DNA of 37,448 nucleotides from Desulfobulbaceae bacterium. Lineage in GTDB: Bacteria > Desulfobacterota > Desulfobulbia > Desulfobulbales > Desulfocapsaceae. Numbering within the stretch: position 1 is the stretch's first letter; every line of letters begins with the position of its first letter. The notes under the pieces are model-generated. The model saw only the letters and a program-made list of their open reading frames with translations, did not search any database and was not told where the DNA came from. The translations under genes were made by a program, and so were the position numbers. Location: contig JAIFKM010000031.1 of the NCBI GenBank assembly GCA_020049575.1, forward strand, positions 1 through 37,448. Direction: 5' to 3'. This document shows positions 17,723 to 25,725 of the stretch, in pieces.

Positions 17723-18196
17723 ATGGATATTGTACTGATCGCCGCGATGGCCGCCAACAGAGTTATCGGCAAAGATGGCCGAACGCCTTGGCATATTCCG
17801 GAAGAATTGGCTTTTTTCAAGACCACAACCATGGGTCATCCCCTGATTATGGGGCGTAATACATTTGAATCATTATCATTCCCCTTGCCCGGGAGGCGTA
17901 ATATCGTCCTCAGTCGCGAACCTTCTTATCACGCCGAGGGTGCTGAAATAGTATCGACATTGGAAAAGGCTCTTGAACTTTGCAATGGCGCAGATATTGT
18001 CTTTGTGATCGGTGGCGCGCAGATTTTCACCTTGGCAATGCCACTGGCCACAGGCATACTCCTCTCTGTACTCGACCGTGCTGTCGACGGTGATACTACA
18101 TTCCCGGTAATCAGCCCGTTGGAATTCAGAGAAATCTCAAGGACACACTATACAGGCACCGAAAATTACAACGTCGTCACCTACCGTCGTCTTTAA
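17723..18196 (+). CDS. folA: Dihydrofolate reductase
   Basis: A 157-residue NADPH-dependent enzyme that reduces dihydrofolate to tetrahydrofolate. Family blocks are IAAMAANRVIGKDGRTPWHIPEE (with the catalytic acid in PEE), MGHPLIMGRNTFESL, LPGRRNIVLSR and VIGGAQIF. No thymidylate synthase gene is nearby. The ATG has no clear Shine-Dalgarno sequence and lies in an AT-rich stretch shared with the promoter region of the divergent zinc-ribbon gene. Confidence 0.95.
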   Translation: MDIVLIAAMAANRVIGKDGRTPWHIPEELAFFKTTTMGHPLIMGRNTFESLSFPLPGRRNIVLSREPSYHAEGAEIVSTLEKALELCNGADIVFVIGGAQIFTLAMPLATGILLSVLDRAVDGDTTFPVISPLEFREISRTHYTGTENYNVVTYRRL

Positions 18197-18273
18197 AGCC
18201 AAAATTTTCCAATACGGTGGCTCATTGAAGAGTGCTCAGGTCTGACTTGCATTCGCCCATGAGTATAAATTTC

Positions 18274-18642
18274 TCAAACCAAGCCAGGATGTTCTTTAAT
18301 CTCTTCCTCGATCCGGTCTGGATCAACGGCATTGTAGCGGATAATGTTCTGAAGATGGAACAGGCTTTCGGGGTCGATTCTGCTGAATTGCACACTGACC
18401 GTTCCCTCACTGCAGCGGAGTATTTCGCCGAAAACCTCAACCCCCAGGTCGGGATCTGCAGGTTCGAGTGGAAGCCATAATCGACATGGAGCTCCCACTT
18501 CCAAGACTTCGCTCGTCTCAAAACGGCAACCGCCGACACTGAGATTGTCCACCTGCGAAAAAAAATAGACCCGTTCATCCACCTCCAATTCCGCAGGCAT
18601 ACTAAAACTGATACGACTGAATCTCCTTTTTTCCTCCGACAT
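18274..18642 (-). CDS. PilZ-domain protein (candidate cyclic-di-GMP receptor)
   Basis: A 122-residue single-domain protein. The c-di-GMP binding signature is present: RRFSR (RxxxR, residues 6-10) and the second motif NLSVGG (residues about 33-38, [DN]xSxxG). The rest follows the PilZ beta-barrel pattern (VGAPCRLWLPL, FGEILRCSEGTVSVQFSRI). It is probably a cytoplasmic second-messenger receptor affecting motility, exopolysaccharide or transcription, but the target is not evident. GAGG precedes the ATG. It is convergent with folA. Confidence 0.88.
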   Translation of the reverse strand: MSEEKRRFSRISFSMPAELEVDERVYFFSQVDNLSVGGCRFETSEVLEVGAPCRLWLPLEPADPDLGVEVFGEILRCSEGTVSVQFSRIDPESLFHLQNIIRYNAVDPDRIEEEIKEHPGLV

Positions 18643-18940
18643 TGCTGGATTTCCTCTCTGTCCGTTGAATGATACCGAGAAACCGCCTGGTAGAAAACTC
18701 TATCCTCAAAAACTTTAAAAAGCACAATGCTCACATTCTTTTTGTCATATACGCCAAGACTTTCCGAGCACCCTCACCAGCACACCGCGGATAGACAAAA
18801 CTCCAGCCGTTTTTCCCAGCGATGAAAAAAATATTCAATTCATCTCGAAAAAGGGCTAGAAAGAAATAAGAGGATGTTCAAGCCTCTCACTTCTGCAGGT
18901 GATGAAAAAAACTTTTACTTTCCAAACAGGATATCTTCTT

Positions 18941-19438
18941 ATGTGTACACTTATCAAACAATGTCGAAATATTCTCTTCCTCAGCCTGATTATCACCATT
19001 GCCTTCACTGCGGACAGAACAAAAGCCGAAGACAAATACCCCCTGTCAAAAGGCCAGGCAGTGTATGTACCAGCCTACTCCCACATCTATATCGGCGATC
19101 GCGAGCATCCTTTCTACCTCACCGTAACCCTCAGTATCAGAAATATCGACCAGAAAAGTCCCCTCACCCTGATATCGGCCGATTACTATGATTCAACAGG
19201 CAGATTTCTGCGAAAATATGTCGAAAAACCCGTCATATTGGGCCCCTTCTCTTCTATTCGATACCTCGTCAACGAATCCGACAAGGAGGGAGGCTCGGGG
19301 GCAAGTTTTCTGGTGAAATGGACTGCAACACAGCCAATAAATCAGCCTATCATCGAATCCGTTATGATCGGCACCAAAAGTCAGCAGGGTATTTCCTTTA
19401 CTTCGCGGGGCCAGATCCTTGTCGAGGGCCCTGAGTAA
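18941..19438 (+). CDS. DUF3124 exported protein
   Basis: About 165 residues: a signal peptide (CRNILFLSLIITIAFTADRTKA) and a single DUF3124 domain with family blocks KGQAVYVPAYSHIYIGDREHP, TLSIRNIDQKSPLTLISADYYD, LGPFSSIRYLVNESD and ESVMIGTKSQQGISFTSRGQ. Periplasmic beta-rich fold of unknown function, common in Desulfobacterota and cyanobacteria (from memory). I prefer the ATG at 18941, which has AGGA nine bases upstream and gives a clean signal peptide; ATG at 18902 is an alternative. Confidence 0.85.
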   Translation: MCTLIKQCRNILFLSLIITIAFTADRTKAEDKYPLSKGQAVYVPAYSHIYIGDREHPFYLTVTLSIRNIDQKSPLTLISADYYDSTGRFLRKYVEKPVILGPFSSIRYLVNESDKEGGSGASFLVKWTATQPINQPIIESVMIGTKSQQGISFTSRGQILVEGPE

Positions 19439-19621
19439 GAGAAGACGCCAGCATTCGCCTCGTAACTGTCTTTCCGATGAACTCTTGAAAGACTCTCCTG
19501 TTATCCTGGGAATATCCCCCGTTGATTTTCATCCTTCAGGTTCTTATTCTTGACCCATGAGAGGGTAAAACCAGACAGGCTTTGTGTGCTCTCCCCTTTC
19601 TAAAAAGAAATTTCTCACGGC

Positions 19622-19683
19622 ATAACCCCTTGGCTGTACAGCATGAACAATCCCGACAACGCGCATCGGGCCACGGGGCTTAT
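19622..19683 (+). promoter_or_regulatory. Candidate structured 5' leader of the exported hydrolase gene
   Basis: Hand pairing gives an outer helix of 19622-19629 and 19631-19633 with 19671-19673, 19675-19678 and 19680-19683 (11 pairs, one bulged C, one T-C mismatch). A 5-bp inner hairpin (19052-style short stem at 19652-19656 with 19666-19670) is stacked on it. It lies 17 bases before the AGGAGG site of the next gene. It could be an RNA control element or a terminator-like remnant; no known riboswitch class was recognised. Confidence 0.35.
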
Positions 19684-19701
19684 CATTTCATTATCATTTC
19701 A
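19680..19701 (+). repeat. Perfect 11-bp tandem repeat abutting a Shine-Dalgarno sequence
   Basis: TTATCATTTCA occurs twice without a gap (19680-19690, 19691-19701). The second copy runs directly into AGGAGG at 19701-19706, and the ATG follows at 19713. The period is one helical turn. Confidence 0.75.
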
Positions 19702-19712
19702 GGAGGTACGCC

Positions 19713-20453
19713 ATGCGACTACTCATAGCCCTCATTCTAATCCTCTGCACATCCCCTTTGACTTTTGCCGCAACCGGAAAAACAATAACCTATAGCGTTG
19801 GTGGAGCCAGTTACGAAGGCTACCTTACCAGCCCGGCCCCGCAGGCCCCTCTCGTCATACTCATTCATGACTGGGACGGCCTCAATGACTATGAGATGCA
19901 ACGAGCAGATATGCTGTTCAAACTGGGCTATAACGTCTTTGCTGCCGATCTTTTTGGTGCTGGGATCAGGCCAACTTCAATCGATGAGAGAAAAAAGCTG
20001 ACCGGAGAACTGTATCAAAACCGGGAAAAAATGCGATCTCTACTGCTGGCCGCCGTCAACACCGCTCGTGACAATGGAGTGAAAAGCACCAAGGCTGTAG
20101 CTGCGGGGTATTGTTTCGGTGGTGCGGCTGTCCTGGAAATGGCCCGTTCAGGAGCTGATCTACAGGGTTTTGTCTCCTTTCATGGAGGGCTCACAACACC
20201 AGCCGGACAGGACTACAGCAAAGTTAATGGAAAAATTCTTGTTCTGCATGGCACTGCCGATGAAAGTGTCAGCATGAACGATTTTTCCACATTGGCTCAG
20301 GAAATGGAAAAATCACACGTCCCTCATGAAATGATTACCTACAGCGGGGCACCCCATGCCTTTACAGTTTTCGGATCAGAGCGCTATCGCGAAGATGCCG
20401 ACAAAAAATCCTGGCGACGTTTTACCGAATTCCTCGAAGAAACCGTACGCTGA
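19713..20453 (+). CDS. Exported dienelactone-hydrolase family protein
   Basis: A 246-residue alpha/beta hydrolase with a signal peptide (residues about 1-19, ending LTFA). The dienelactone hydrolase triad is visible: Cys134 in GYCFGG, Asp183 in HGTADES and His215 in GAPHAFTVFG. Family blocks VILIHDWDGLNDYEMQRADM and GYNVFAADLFG are also present. Members hydrolyse lactones or esters; the export signal argues against the classical cytoplasmic chlorocatechol pathway. It has an optimal AGGAGG six bases before the ATG and is followed by a strong hairpin, so it is probably monocistronic. Confidence 0.92.
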   Translation: MRLLIALILILCTSPLTFAATGKTITYSVGGASYEGYLTSPAPQAPLVILIHDWDGLNDYEMQRADMLFKLGYNVFAADLFGAGIRPTSIDERKKLTGELYQNREKMRSLLLAAVNTARDNGVKSTKAVAAGYCFGGAAVLEMARSGADLQGFVSFHGGLTTPAGQDYSKVNGKILVLHGTADESVSMNDFSTLAQEMEKSHVPHEMITYSGAPHAFTVFGSERYREDADKKSWRRFTEFLEETVR

Positions 20454-20489
20454 AGGGCTGGTATACACGATCTGTTCCAGCGTCTAGAA

Positions 20490-20536
20490 AGTTCGGCCAG
20501 CGGTAAAATGGATCATTGCCGCTGGCCGAATTCTTG
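20490..20536 (+). terminator. Hairpin terminator after the exported hydrolase gene
   Basis: A perfect 12-bp stem (20492-20503 with 20519-20530) encloses a loop that itself holds a 4-bp helix (20507-20510 with 20514-20517). A short, imperfect T-rich stretch (TTCTTGT) follows. It is 38 bases beyond the stop codon. Confidence 0.7.
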
Positions 20537-20614
20537 TAATTCTGGTGCAATTTTTCCAGCGATACAATCACCTCTTACAAATATTTCCGCTCTGACCAGT
20601 TAGCCTATTCCCCC

Positions 20615-22045
20615 ATGCAGATAAGCAATCTCAGACACCCGAACTTACACATTTCCGTCTTTACCACTGCACCTGGGGAAACATGGTGTCTCTTTGGCGC
20701 CAACGATTCTGGCATAGACGAATTTTTCACTCTCCTTGCAGGTGAACTCGGCGCTTTCGATGCGGATGTGCTACTCCTGCCGGAACACCCGGCATTTCTT
20801 ACCTTCAAAACGCAACAGGAAATATACGAAGAGGAGTTGCGTATTGACGACAGCGATTATCTTGACTGTCCCGACCCTGGCACCCCCGCCCGGGCATTTC
20901 TTCCCCCAGGAAGCGATCAATCGTCCCTTATCCATGACTTTGCCATGACTGAGTCCCTCGACAAGGGATATCGGCAACTGAGTTCGGGGCAGAGCCGCAA
21001 ACTCATCCTGATGCGAGAAATTCTCCTCGGTGCAACCGAGATATTGATCCAAAATCCCTACGATGGACTTGACGAGAATTCCTGCCGTGAGCTTGACAAG
21101 GCGCTCGCAAATCTTCAAGGTCATAACGTGCAGATACTTGTCGCCGTCAACAACCGCAGCGATATCCCCCTCTGGTGCAGCCACCTGGCCGTACTGTCGC
21201 AAGGGACTATACTGCTCCAGGGAAGGCGTGAGGACGTGCTGAAAAATTTCGAAGATGCACACTGCAAAGAAAAGGGACTCTTCCATCCAAATATCATCGA
21301 AAGCTCGACAAGAGCTGCAACATGCATCAACCATGGCGAGATTGTGAACCTCAAGCATGGTTTTGCCAGTTTTGGCGGAAACCTTCTTTTTCAACATCTC
21401 GATCTCCTGATCAACGAGGGCGACCATACCCTGATCACCGGCCCAAACGGTTGCGGCAAGTCTACGCTCCTCCACATAATTACCGGTGACAACCCCAAAT
21501 GTTATGCCAATGATCTATGTATCTTCGGAATAAAACGAGGCAGCGGTGAATCGATCTGGGATCTGAAACGACACATGGGAATCGTCTCCCCGGAGATCCA
21601 CCGCAGTCACCATATTCCCGGCACTGCCTTACAGGTTGTCCTTTCAGGCCTTTTTGATTCGATTGGCCTGTACAGTCGCACCACCACCGAGCAGCAGAAA
21701 ACAGCCAGACAATGGCTTGATTGGATAGGCCTGGCAGAAAAGGCATCTCAACCCTTTCGCCGCTTCAGCTTTGCCCAACAGCGCCTGATCCTTATTGCCA
21801 GAGCCCTTATCAAACTTCCACGATTGCTCATCCTTGACGAACCGACACAGGGCCTTGACGATGCCAACCGCGAAGGACTACTTAATGCATTGAATTCTCT
21901 GGCTGAATTCCGGATATGCACCATTCTCTACGTCAGCCACCGAAAAGACGAATACCGTCCGCTGTTCCGTCAGCAAATCAGGTTGGAAAAATATAGACCT
22001 TCAACCAATTGCGCCCCTGGTTCCGGCTTTGCCTGCTTGCCGTGA
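20615..22045 (+). CDS. ModF-like tandem ABC ATPase with degenerate first domain
   Basis: A 476-residue soluble protein with two ABC domains and no membrane segments, similar in layout to E. coli ModF. Domain 2 (about residues 245-460) is intact: GPNGCGKST, the non-standard signature RFSFAQQRLILIARAL, and LLILDEPTQGLD. Domain 1 (about residues 1-215) keeps the signature region QLSSGQSRKLILMREIL but its Walker A is GANDSGID (no Lys-Ser/Thr) and its Walker B is EILIQNPYDGLD, where Asp-Glu have become Gln-Asn. It should not hydrolyse ATP. There is no modABC in the window; molybdate involvement is not shown. Confidence 0.87.
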   Translation: MQISNLRHPNLHISVFTTAPGETWCLFGANDSGIDEFFTLLAGELGAFDADVLLLPEHPAFLTFKTQQEIYEEELRIDDSDYLDCPDPGTPARAFLPPGSDQSSLIHDFAMTESLDKGYRQLSSGQSRKLILMREILLGATEILIQNPYDGLDENSCRELDKALANLQGHNVQILVAVNNRSDIPLWCSHLAVLSQGTILLQGRREDVLKNFEDAHCKEKGLFHPNIIESSTRAATCINHGEIVNLKHGFASFGGNLLFQHLDLLINEGDHTLITGPNGCGKSTLLHIITGDNPKCYANDLCIFGIKRGSGESIWDLKRHMGIVSPEIHRSHHIPGTALQVVLSGLFDSIGLYSRTTTEQQKTARQWLDWIGLAEKASQPFRRFSFAQQRLILIARALIKLPRLLILDEPTQGLDDANREGLLNALNSLAEFRICTILYVSHRKDEYRPLFRQQIRLEKYRPSTNCAPGSGFACLP

Positions 22046-22133
22046 TCCACTTCTGCGTGGTAAGGTTGCAATGCCTTTTGCCAGAAACACCTGCCGATCA
22101 AAATCCATCCAACATACACCACGAGGCTTCTTC

Positions 22134-22367
22134 ATGAATATCCCCTCCAGTCTCCTCATTGCCTGTATTATCAGCTTCTCTTCTCTTATCTCCGCCTGCT
22201 CCAGCGAGCAGGAGAACAAGGAAAAGGGTGTGATTGAACAGGGAACCGAAAGAGTGGCCCATGAGGCCGTTCAGGCGATTAAAACTCCTCTCGATCTGGC
22301 TAAATCGGCTGCCGAGCAACAGGAAGCCCACAACAAACAAATGGCCGAACAGGCACCAAAACCCTGA
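22134..22367 (+). CDS. Small predicted lipoprotein
   Basis: A 77-residue protein whose N-terminus is a type II signal peptide (MNIPSSLLIACIISFSSL) with lipobox LISAC, cleaved before Cys at about residue 22. The mature part is short, charged and helix-prone (EQENKEKGVIEQGTERVAHE), ending in AEQAPKP. GAGG lies eight bases before the ATG at 22134; the longer frame from 22029 has no such support. Function is unknown. It lies 88 bases downstream of the ModF-like gene. Confidence 0.72.
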   Translation: MNIPSSLLIACIISFSSLISACSSEQENKEKGVIEQGTERVAHEAVQAIKTPLDLAKSAAEQQEAHNKQMAEQAPKP

Positions 22368-22602
22368 AAACCACCAAAGTTCTTTCTCGCCACTGACCTG
22401 TTGGCCCCAGCGCAACCGGTCGGACTCCGTCCATTGTTCCTGCACGCGCCATCTGTGCCCCTTTTCTTTTCTGCAATCTGTATCTGTTATTCTTTCAGCC
22501 TGAGAAGTAATTTTACCTTATTGAAACCTTCTGTTCTATTTCCATTGCCAAACTGAATGGCATTTGCCCCAATTTCGATGAAGACATCAACTGGATTTTA
22601 AG

Positions 22603-23556
22603 ATGAAAAATTTTCTCTTCTACACAGCCACGGTACTGATCTGGGGATCCACCTGGATAGCCATCAAATTTCAACTCGGGGTCGTCGATCCGATGCTTTC
22701 TGTCGGTTATCGTTTCTCTCTTGCGGCCGTTCTCCTCCTCCTCTGGTGCGGGATAGCCCGGTTACCTATGCGTTTTACCCTGCAGGAACACAGCTACATG
22801 GCGCTTCAGGGTGTTTTTCTCTTCTCCCTCAACTACCTGCTCTTCTATCTTGCCGAACTTGAGATCGCCAGTGGTCTGGCAGCTGTCATCTTCTCGACAA
22901 TTCTGTTGATGAATATGCTCAATGGTGCAGTGTTTCTCAGGATGCCGCTCGATGCAAAAGTTTTCTCCGGCGCATTTCTCGGACTCTTCGGTATCTTTCT
23001 GGTCTTCAGACCGGAGATCACCTCCTTTTCATTCGAACAGCAAGGGCTGAGAGGTATCCTTCTTTGCCTGCTTGCCACGTTCTTCGCCTCGCTCGGCAAC
23101 ATACTCTCAGCTCGAAATCAGAAGAATCGCTTGCCCATCATCCAGACCAATGCTTTCGGTATGGGCTATGGAGCTGTTTTGATGCTGGCGATCGCTTGGG
23201 TTAACGATTCGCCCCTTACCATTGAAACGACCTCGCTCTACCTTGGCTCCCTCGCCTATCTGGCAATTTTCGGCTCGATCGTCGCTTTCGGCTGTTACCT
23301 TTCTCTCATAGGTCGGATCGGAGCGGACCGGGCTGCCTATGCGACCCTTCTCTTTCCCCTTGTTGCCCTGGCAATTTCTACAATCTGGGAGGGCTATCAC
23401 TGGACTCCATCGGCCATGACCGGCATTGTGCTGATTCTCGCCGGTAATTTTCTTATGCTCCAGCAGAGAAGGCGAATGGCCATTTCTCAAAGAAAAAGTT
23501 CCAACTGGTTGCGGGTTCTTATGCCTTCAAAGGTCGAGAGACATCAGAATCTATAA
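22603..23556 (+). CDS. EamA/DMT-superfamily permease
   Basis: A 317-residue membrane protein with about ten helices and two EamA repeats. The N-terminus LIWGSTWIAIKFQLGVVDP and the second-repeat segment FGSIVAFGCYLSLIGRIGADRAAYATLLFPLVAL are classic for RhaT/YdcZ-like metabolite exporters. Substrate unknown. The C-terminal 25 residues are a charged tail. Twenty-one bases past the stop begins an AraC-family remnant, suggesting a lost transporter-regulator pair. Confidence 0.9.
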   Translation: MKNFLFYTATVLIWGSTWIAIKFQLGVVDPMLSVGYRFSLAAVLLLLWCGIARLPMRFTLQEHSYMALQGVFLFSLNYLLFYLAELEIASGLAAVIFSTILLMNMLNGAVFLRMPLDAKVFSGAFLGLFGIFLVFRPEITSFSFEQQGLRGILLCLLATFFASLGNILSARNQKNRLPIIQTNAFGMGYGAVLMLAIAWVNDSPLTIETTSLYLGSLAYLAIFGSIVAFGCYLSLIGRIGADRAAYATLLFPLVALAISTIWEGYHWTPSAMTGIVLILAGNFLMLQQRRRMAISQRKSSNWLRVLMPSKVERHQNL

Positions 23557-23577
23557 ATGAGTATCAGGAGCAGGTAA

Positions 23578-23802
23578 AGGATATGGAATTTCAAAAAAGC
23601 GACAGGAGACACTCCACTCGAATGTCTGCAGCAGCAGCGGATTGAGGCAGCCAGAACACTTTTTGAAAGCACGGCGGAAACTGTCGATGGGATTACATTG
23701 AAAACTGGCTATGGGGATACAAGCTCATTCAGAAAGCTCTTTAAAAAGTGCACCGGCCTCTCGCCGTCGCAGTATCGCAAAAAGTTTTCACACCTTTTTT
23801 GA
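23578..23802 (+). pseudogene. C-terminal remnant of an AraC-family (GlxA-like) regulator
   Basis: The frame is open from just after a TAA (23575-23577) to the TGA at 23800-23802 and has no ATG or GTG start. It encodes NFKKATGDTPLECLQQQRIE, then AARTLFESTAETVDGITLKTGYGD, then SSFRKLFKKCTGLSPSQYRKKF, which is the second half of an AraC DNA-binding domain. The first helix-turn-helix and the N-terminal sensing domain are missing, so only about 75 of roughly 300 residues remain. It is a gene relic and not a working regulator. Confidence 0.8.
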
Positions 23803-23859
23803 CGACTGTCCGTCCTGTGGCAGTGCAGAAAGCACTAACTCAAGATGGATATGAAGAAA

Positions 23860-24735
23860 TCATCCTGCCATCTTCAGACCTGTCTCAATCTTGCGAGCGA
23901 TGGCCTTGCGGCCCTGATAGTGTTGGAAGATATTACGTGGGCATTTAGCGACACACGCCTCCTCACAACTCGGCCCATAGGCAATGCAGGCCTTATGATC
24001 GATCTTAATGAGGCTGTTCTCATAGGCCACGGCCCCAGCTGGGCAGGCTTTGACACAGAGCTTACAGCCAATGCAGCCCACCTCACAGACAGCCTTGACC
24101 TTGTTGCCCATATCCTTTGAGGAGCAGGGAACATACACTCTGGCCTTCAGCGTCTGGATTTCAATAATTTTTTTCGGACAGGTGCGCACGCACACACCGC
24201 AGCTTACGCACTTATCAGGGTTGACGATGGGGAAATTCTCGACCATGGTGATGGCATCAAACGGACATGCCTCCGCACATTCACCAAGACCGATGCAGGC
24301 ATACTGGCAGTTCGAAGGGCCGCCGAATCCAAGATTTGCCGCAGTACAGGAGGCAAAGCCAATGTATTCATGTTTGTGGCTGACCCTCCCTTCCACGCGG
24401 GAACAGCGAACTAAGGCGATCTGATCCTCAACGGCAGTCATTTTCTTACCGGTCAGTTCCGCAACGATCGCCGCCACCCTCTCTTTTCCGGGAAAGCAAA
24501 GATTGGGAGGCACATCCGGATCGTTGACAACTGCAATGGCATATCCTTCACAGCCAGGATATCCGCAACCGCCGCACTGGGCCAGAGGCAGGGATTCAAG
24601 AACCTCTTCAATCAACGGATTGGTTTCAACCGCAAATTTATGAGCCGCAATAGCCAGGCCGATGCCAAAAAACAGGCCGATACATCCCAGCAGAACCACC
24701 CCGCCAATTGCAATTTTAATTAATGCCGGATCCAT
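23860..24735 (-). CDS. rnfB: Rnf complex iron-sulfur subunit RnfB
   Basis: A 291-residue membrane-anchored ferredoxin-like subunit that accepts electrons from ferredoxin. It has an N-terminal membrane helix (about residues 7-30), the Fe-S domain CGGCGYPGCEGYA, and further cluster motifs CIGLGECAEACP, CVSCGVCVRTCP and CIGCKLCVKACP. A last motif, CIAYGPSCEEACVAKCP, has unusual spacing. It is the last gene of the Rnf operon, 48 bases after rnfA, with its own AGGA site. No clear terminator follows. Confidence 0.97.
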   Translation of the reverse strand: MDPALIKIAIGGVVLLGCIGLFFGIGLAIAAHKFAVETNPLIEEVLESLPLAQCGGCGYPGCEGYAIAVVNDPDVPPNLCFPGKERVAAIVAELTGKKMTAVEDQIALVRCSRVEGRVSHKHEYIGFASCTAANLGFGGPSNCQYACIGLGECAEACPFDAITMVENFPIVNPDKCVSCGVCVRTCPKKIIEIQTLKARVYVPCSSKDMGNKVKAVCEVGCIGCKLCVKACPAGAVAYENSLIKIDHKACIAYGPSCEEACVAKCPRNIFQHYQGRKAIARKIETGLKMAG

Positions 24736-24783
24736 ATTTTCCTACTCTCAATTACATCCGTTTGTATGTTCAGGGATCTTCGA

Positions 24784-25725
24784 TCAAAAAAGCTGGAGAC
24801 CGGAGAAACCCAGGAAGGCCATGGCAAACTGACCTGCGACAATGAAGGCTATCGGCAGTCCCTTGAAAGTCGGCGGGATATTGGCAAGGTCAAGCCGCTC
24901 GCGCACCGAACTCATGAGATAGAGCGCCAGCAGAAAACCGCCGCCCGCCCCGAGGGCAAGCATGAATGTTTCAATTATATTGTAGTTGTTGCTGGCCATG
25001 ATCAGCGGTACAGCAATAATGACACAATTGGCGATCACTAGTACCAGATACACGCCAAAGGAGTTGAAAAGGACAGGGTTGACCTTTCGCAGGACGGTAT
25101 CTACCGCCTGGACTGTGAGGGAAACCAGCCCGATAAAGACCACGATCTGGAGGAAATTGAGGTTATAGGGGATGAGAATGAACTGGTAAAAAAACCAGCT
25201 CATGATAGCTGACGCCACCATGACGATGGTGAAAACTACTCCCATACCTTTGGCTGTTGTTTTTCTTTTCGAGGTGCCGAAAAAAACGCAGAGCCCGAGG
25301 TACTTGGTGAAAACAAAGTTGTTGACCAGGAGAGCCGAAATCAAGATGGACAAAAGGTAGCCAATATACGGTTTCTTCACCAGCAGACTGGCCAGTTCTT
25401 TGCCATCCTCACCACGCAGGGACACGACATGGGACTTGGCCATATTCAAAGGTTCGGTAAACAACAGCGATACCTGCAGGCCATTTTGAGAGACAACAGC
25501 CTCCTTGACCTCCAGAAGGATATCCGGGTCAGATTCCTCAAAAACCTTGTAGCTGGCCCTATTTTTAGCGGTGTTTTTATCTATCGCCGCAGCGAAGGTG
25601 AGGACAATTTCATTTTCCGCACCGAAACTTTGCTTGCTGACCAGTTCTGCTGCCTGCAAACACAATGGCAAAAGAGAAAAAAGCAGCGCGAGAGTCCAGT
25701 ACTTCAGTTGTTTGTGCATCATCAT
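24784..25725 (-). CDS. rnfA: Rnf complex membrane subunit RnfA with extra exported N-terminal Ig-like domain
   Basis: The C-terminal 195 residues (from about residue 119) are a normal RnfA with six helices, including LLVNNFVFTKYLGLC (Cys146) and VLVIANC (Cys234), the two Cys expected to bind a [2Fe-2S] cluster shared with RnfE. RnfA is normally about 193 residues. Here 118 additional residues precede it: a signal-peptide-like stretch (WTLALLFSLLPLCLQAAE, residues 10-27) and a beta-rich module (about 28-115) with NEIVLTFAAAIDKNTAKNRA then YKV and a later GLQVSLLFTEPL, resembling SbsA/Big_5 Ig-like domains. The ATG triplet overlaps the rnfE stop (ATGA), so the extension is translated by coupling and there is no internal Met near the usual RnfA start. 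Confidence 0.95.
   Translation of the reverse strand: MMMHKQLKYWTLALLFSLLPLCLQAAELVSKQSFGAENEIVLTFAAAIDKNTAKNRASYKVFEESDPDILLEVKEAVVSQNGLQVSLLFTEPLNMAKSHVVSLRGEDGKELASLLVKKPYIGYLLSILISALLVNNFVFTKYLGLCVFFGTSKRKTTAKGMGVVFTIVMVASAIMSWFFYQFILIPYNLNFLQIVVFIGLVSLTVQAVDTVLRKVNPVLFNSFGVYLVLVIANCVIIAVPLIMASNNYNIIETFMLALGAGGGFLLALYLMSSVRERLDLANIPPTFKGLPIAFIVAGQFAMAFLGFSGLQLF

Noticed and set aside
23825-23839. Small hairpin after rnfB as operon terminator
   Set aside because: Only five pairs and no T-tract on the minus strand.
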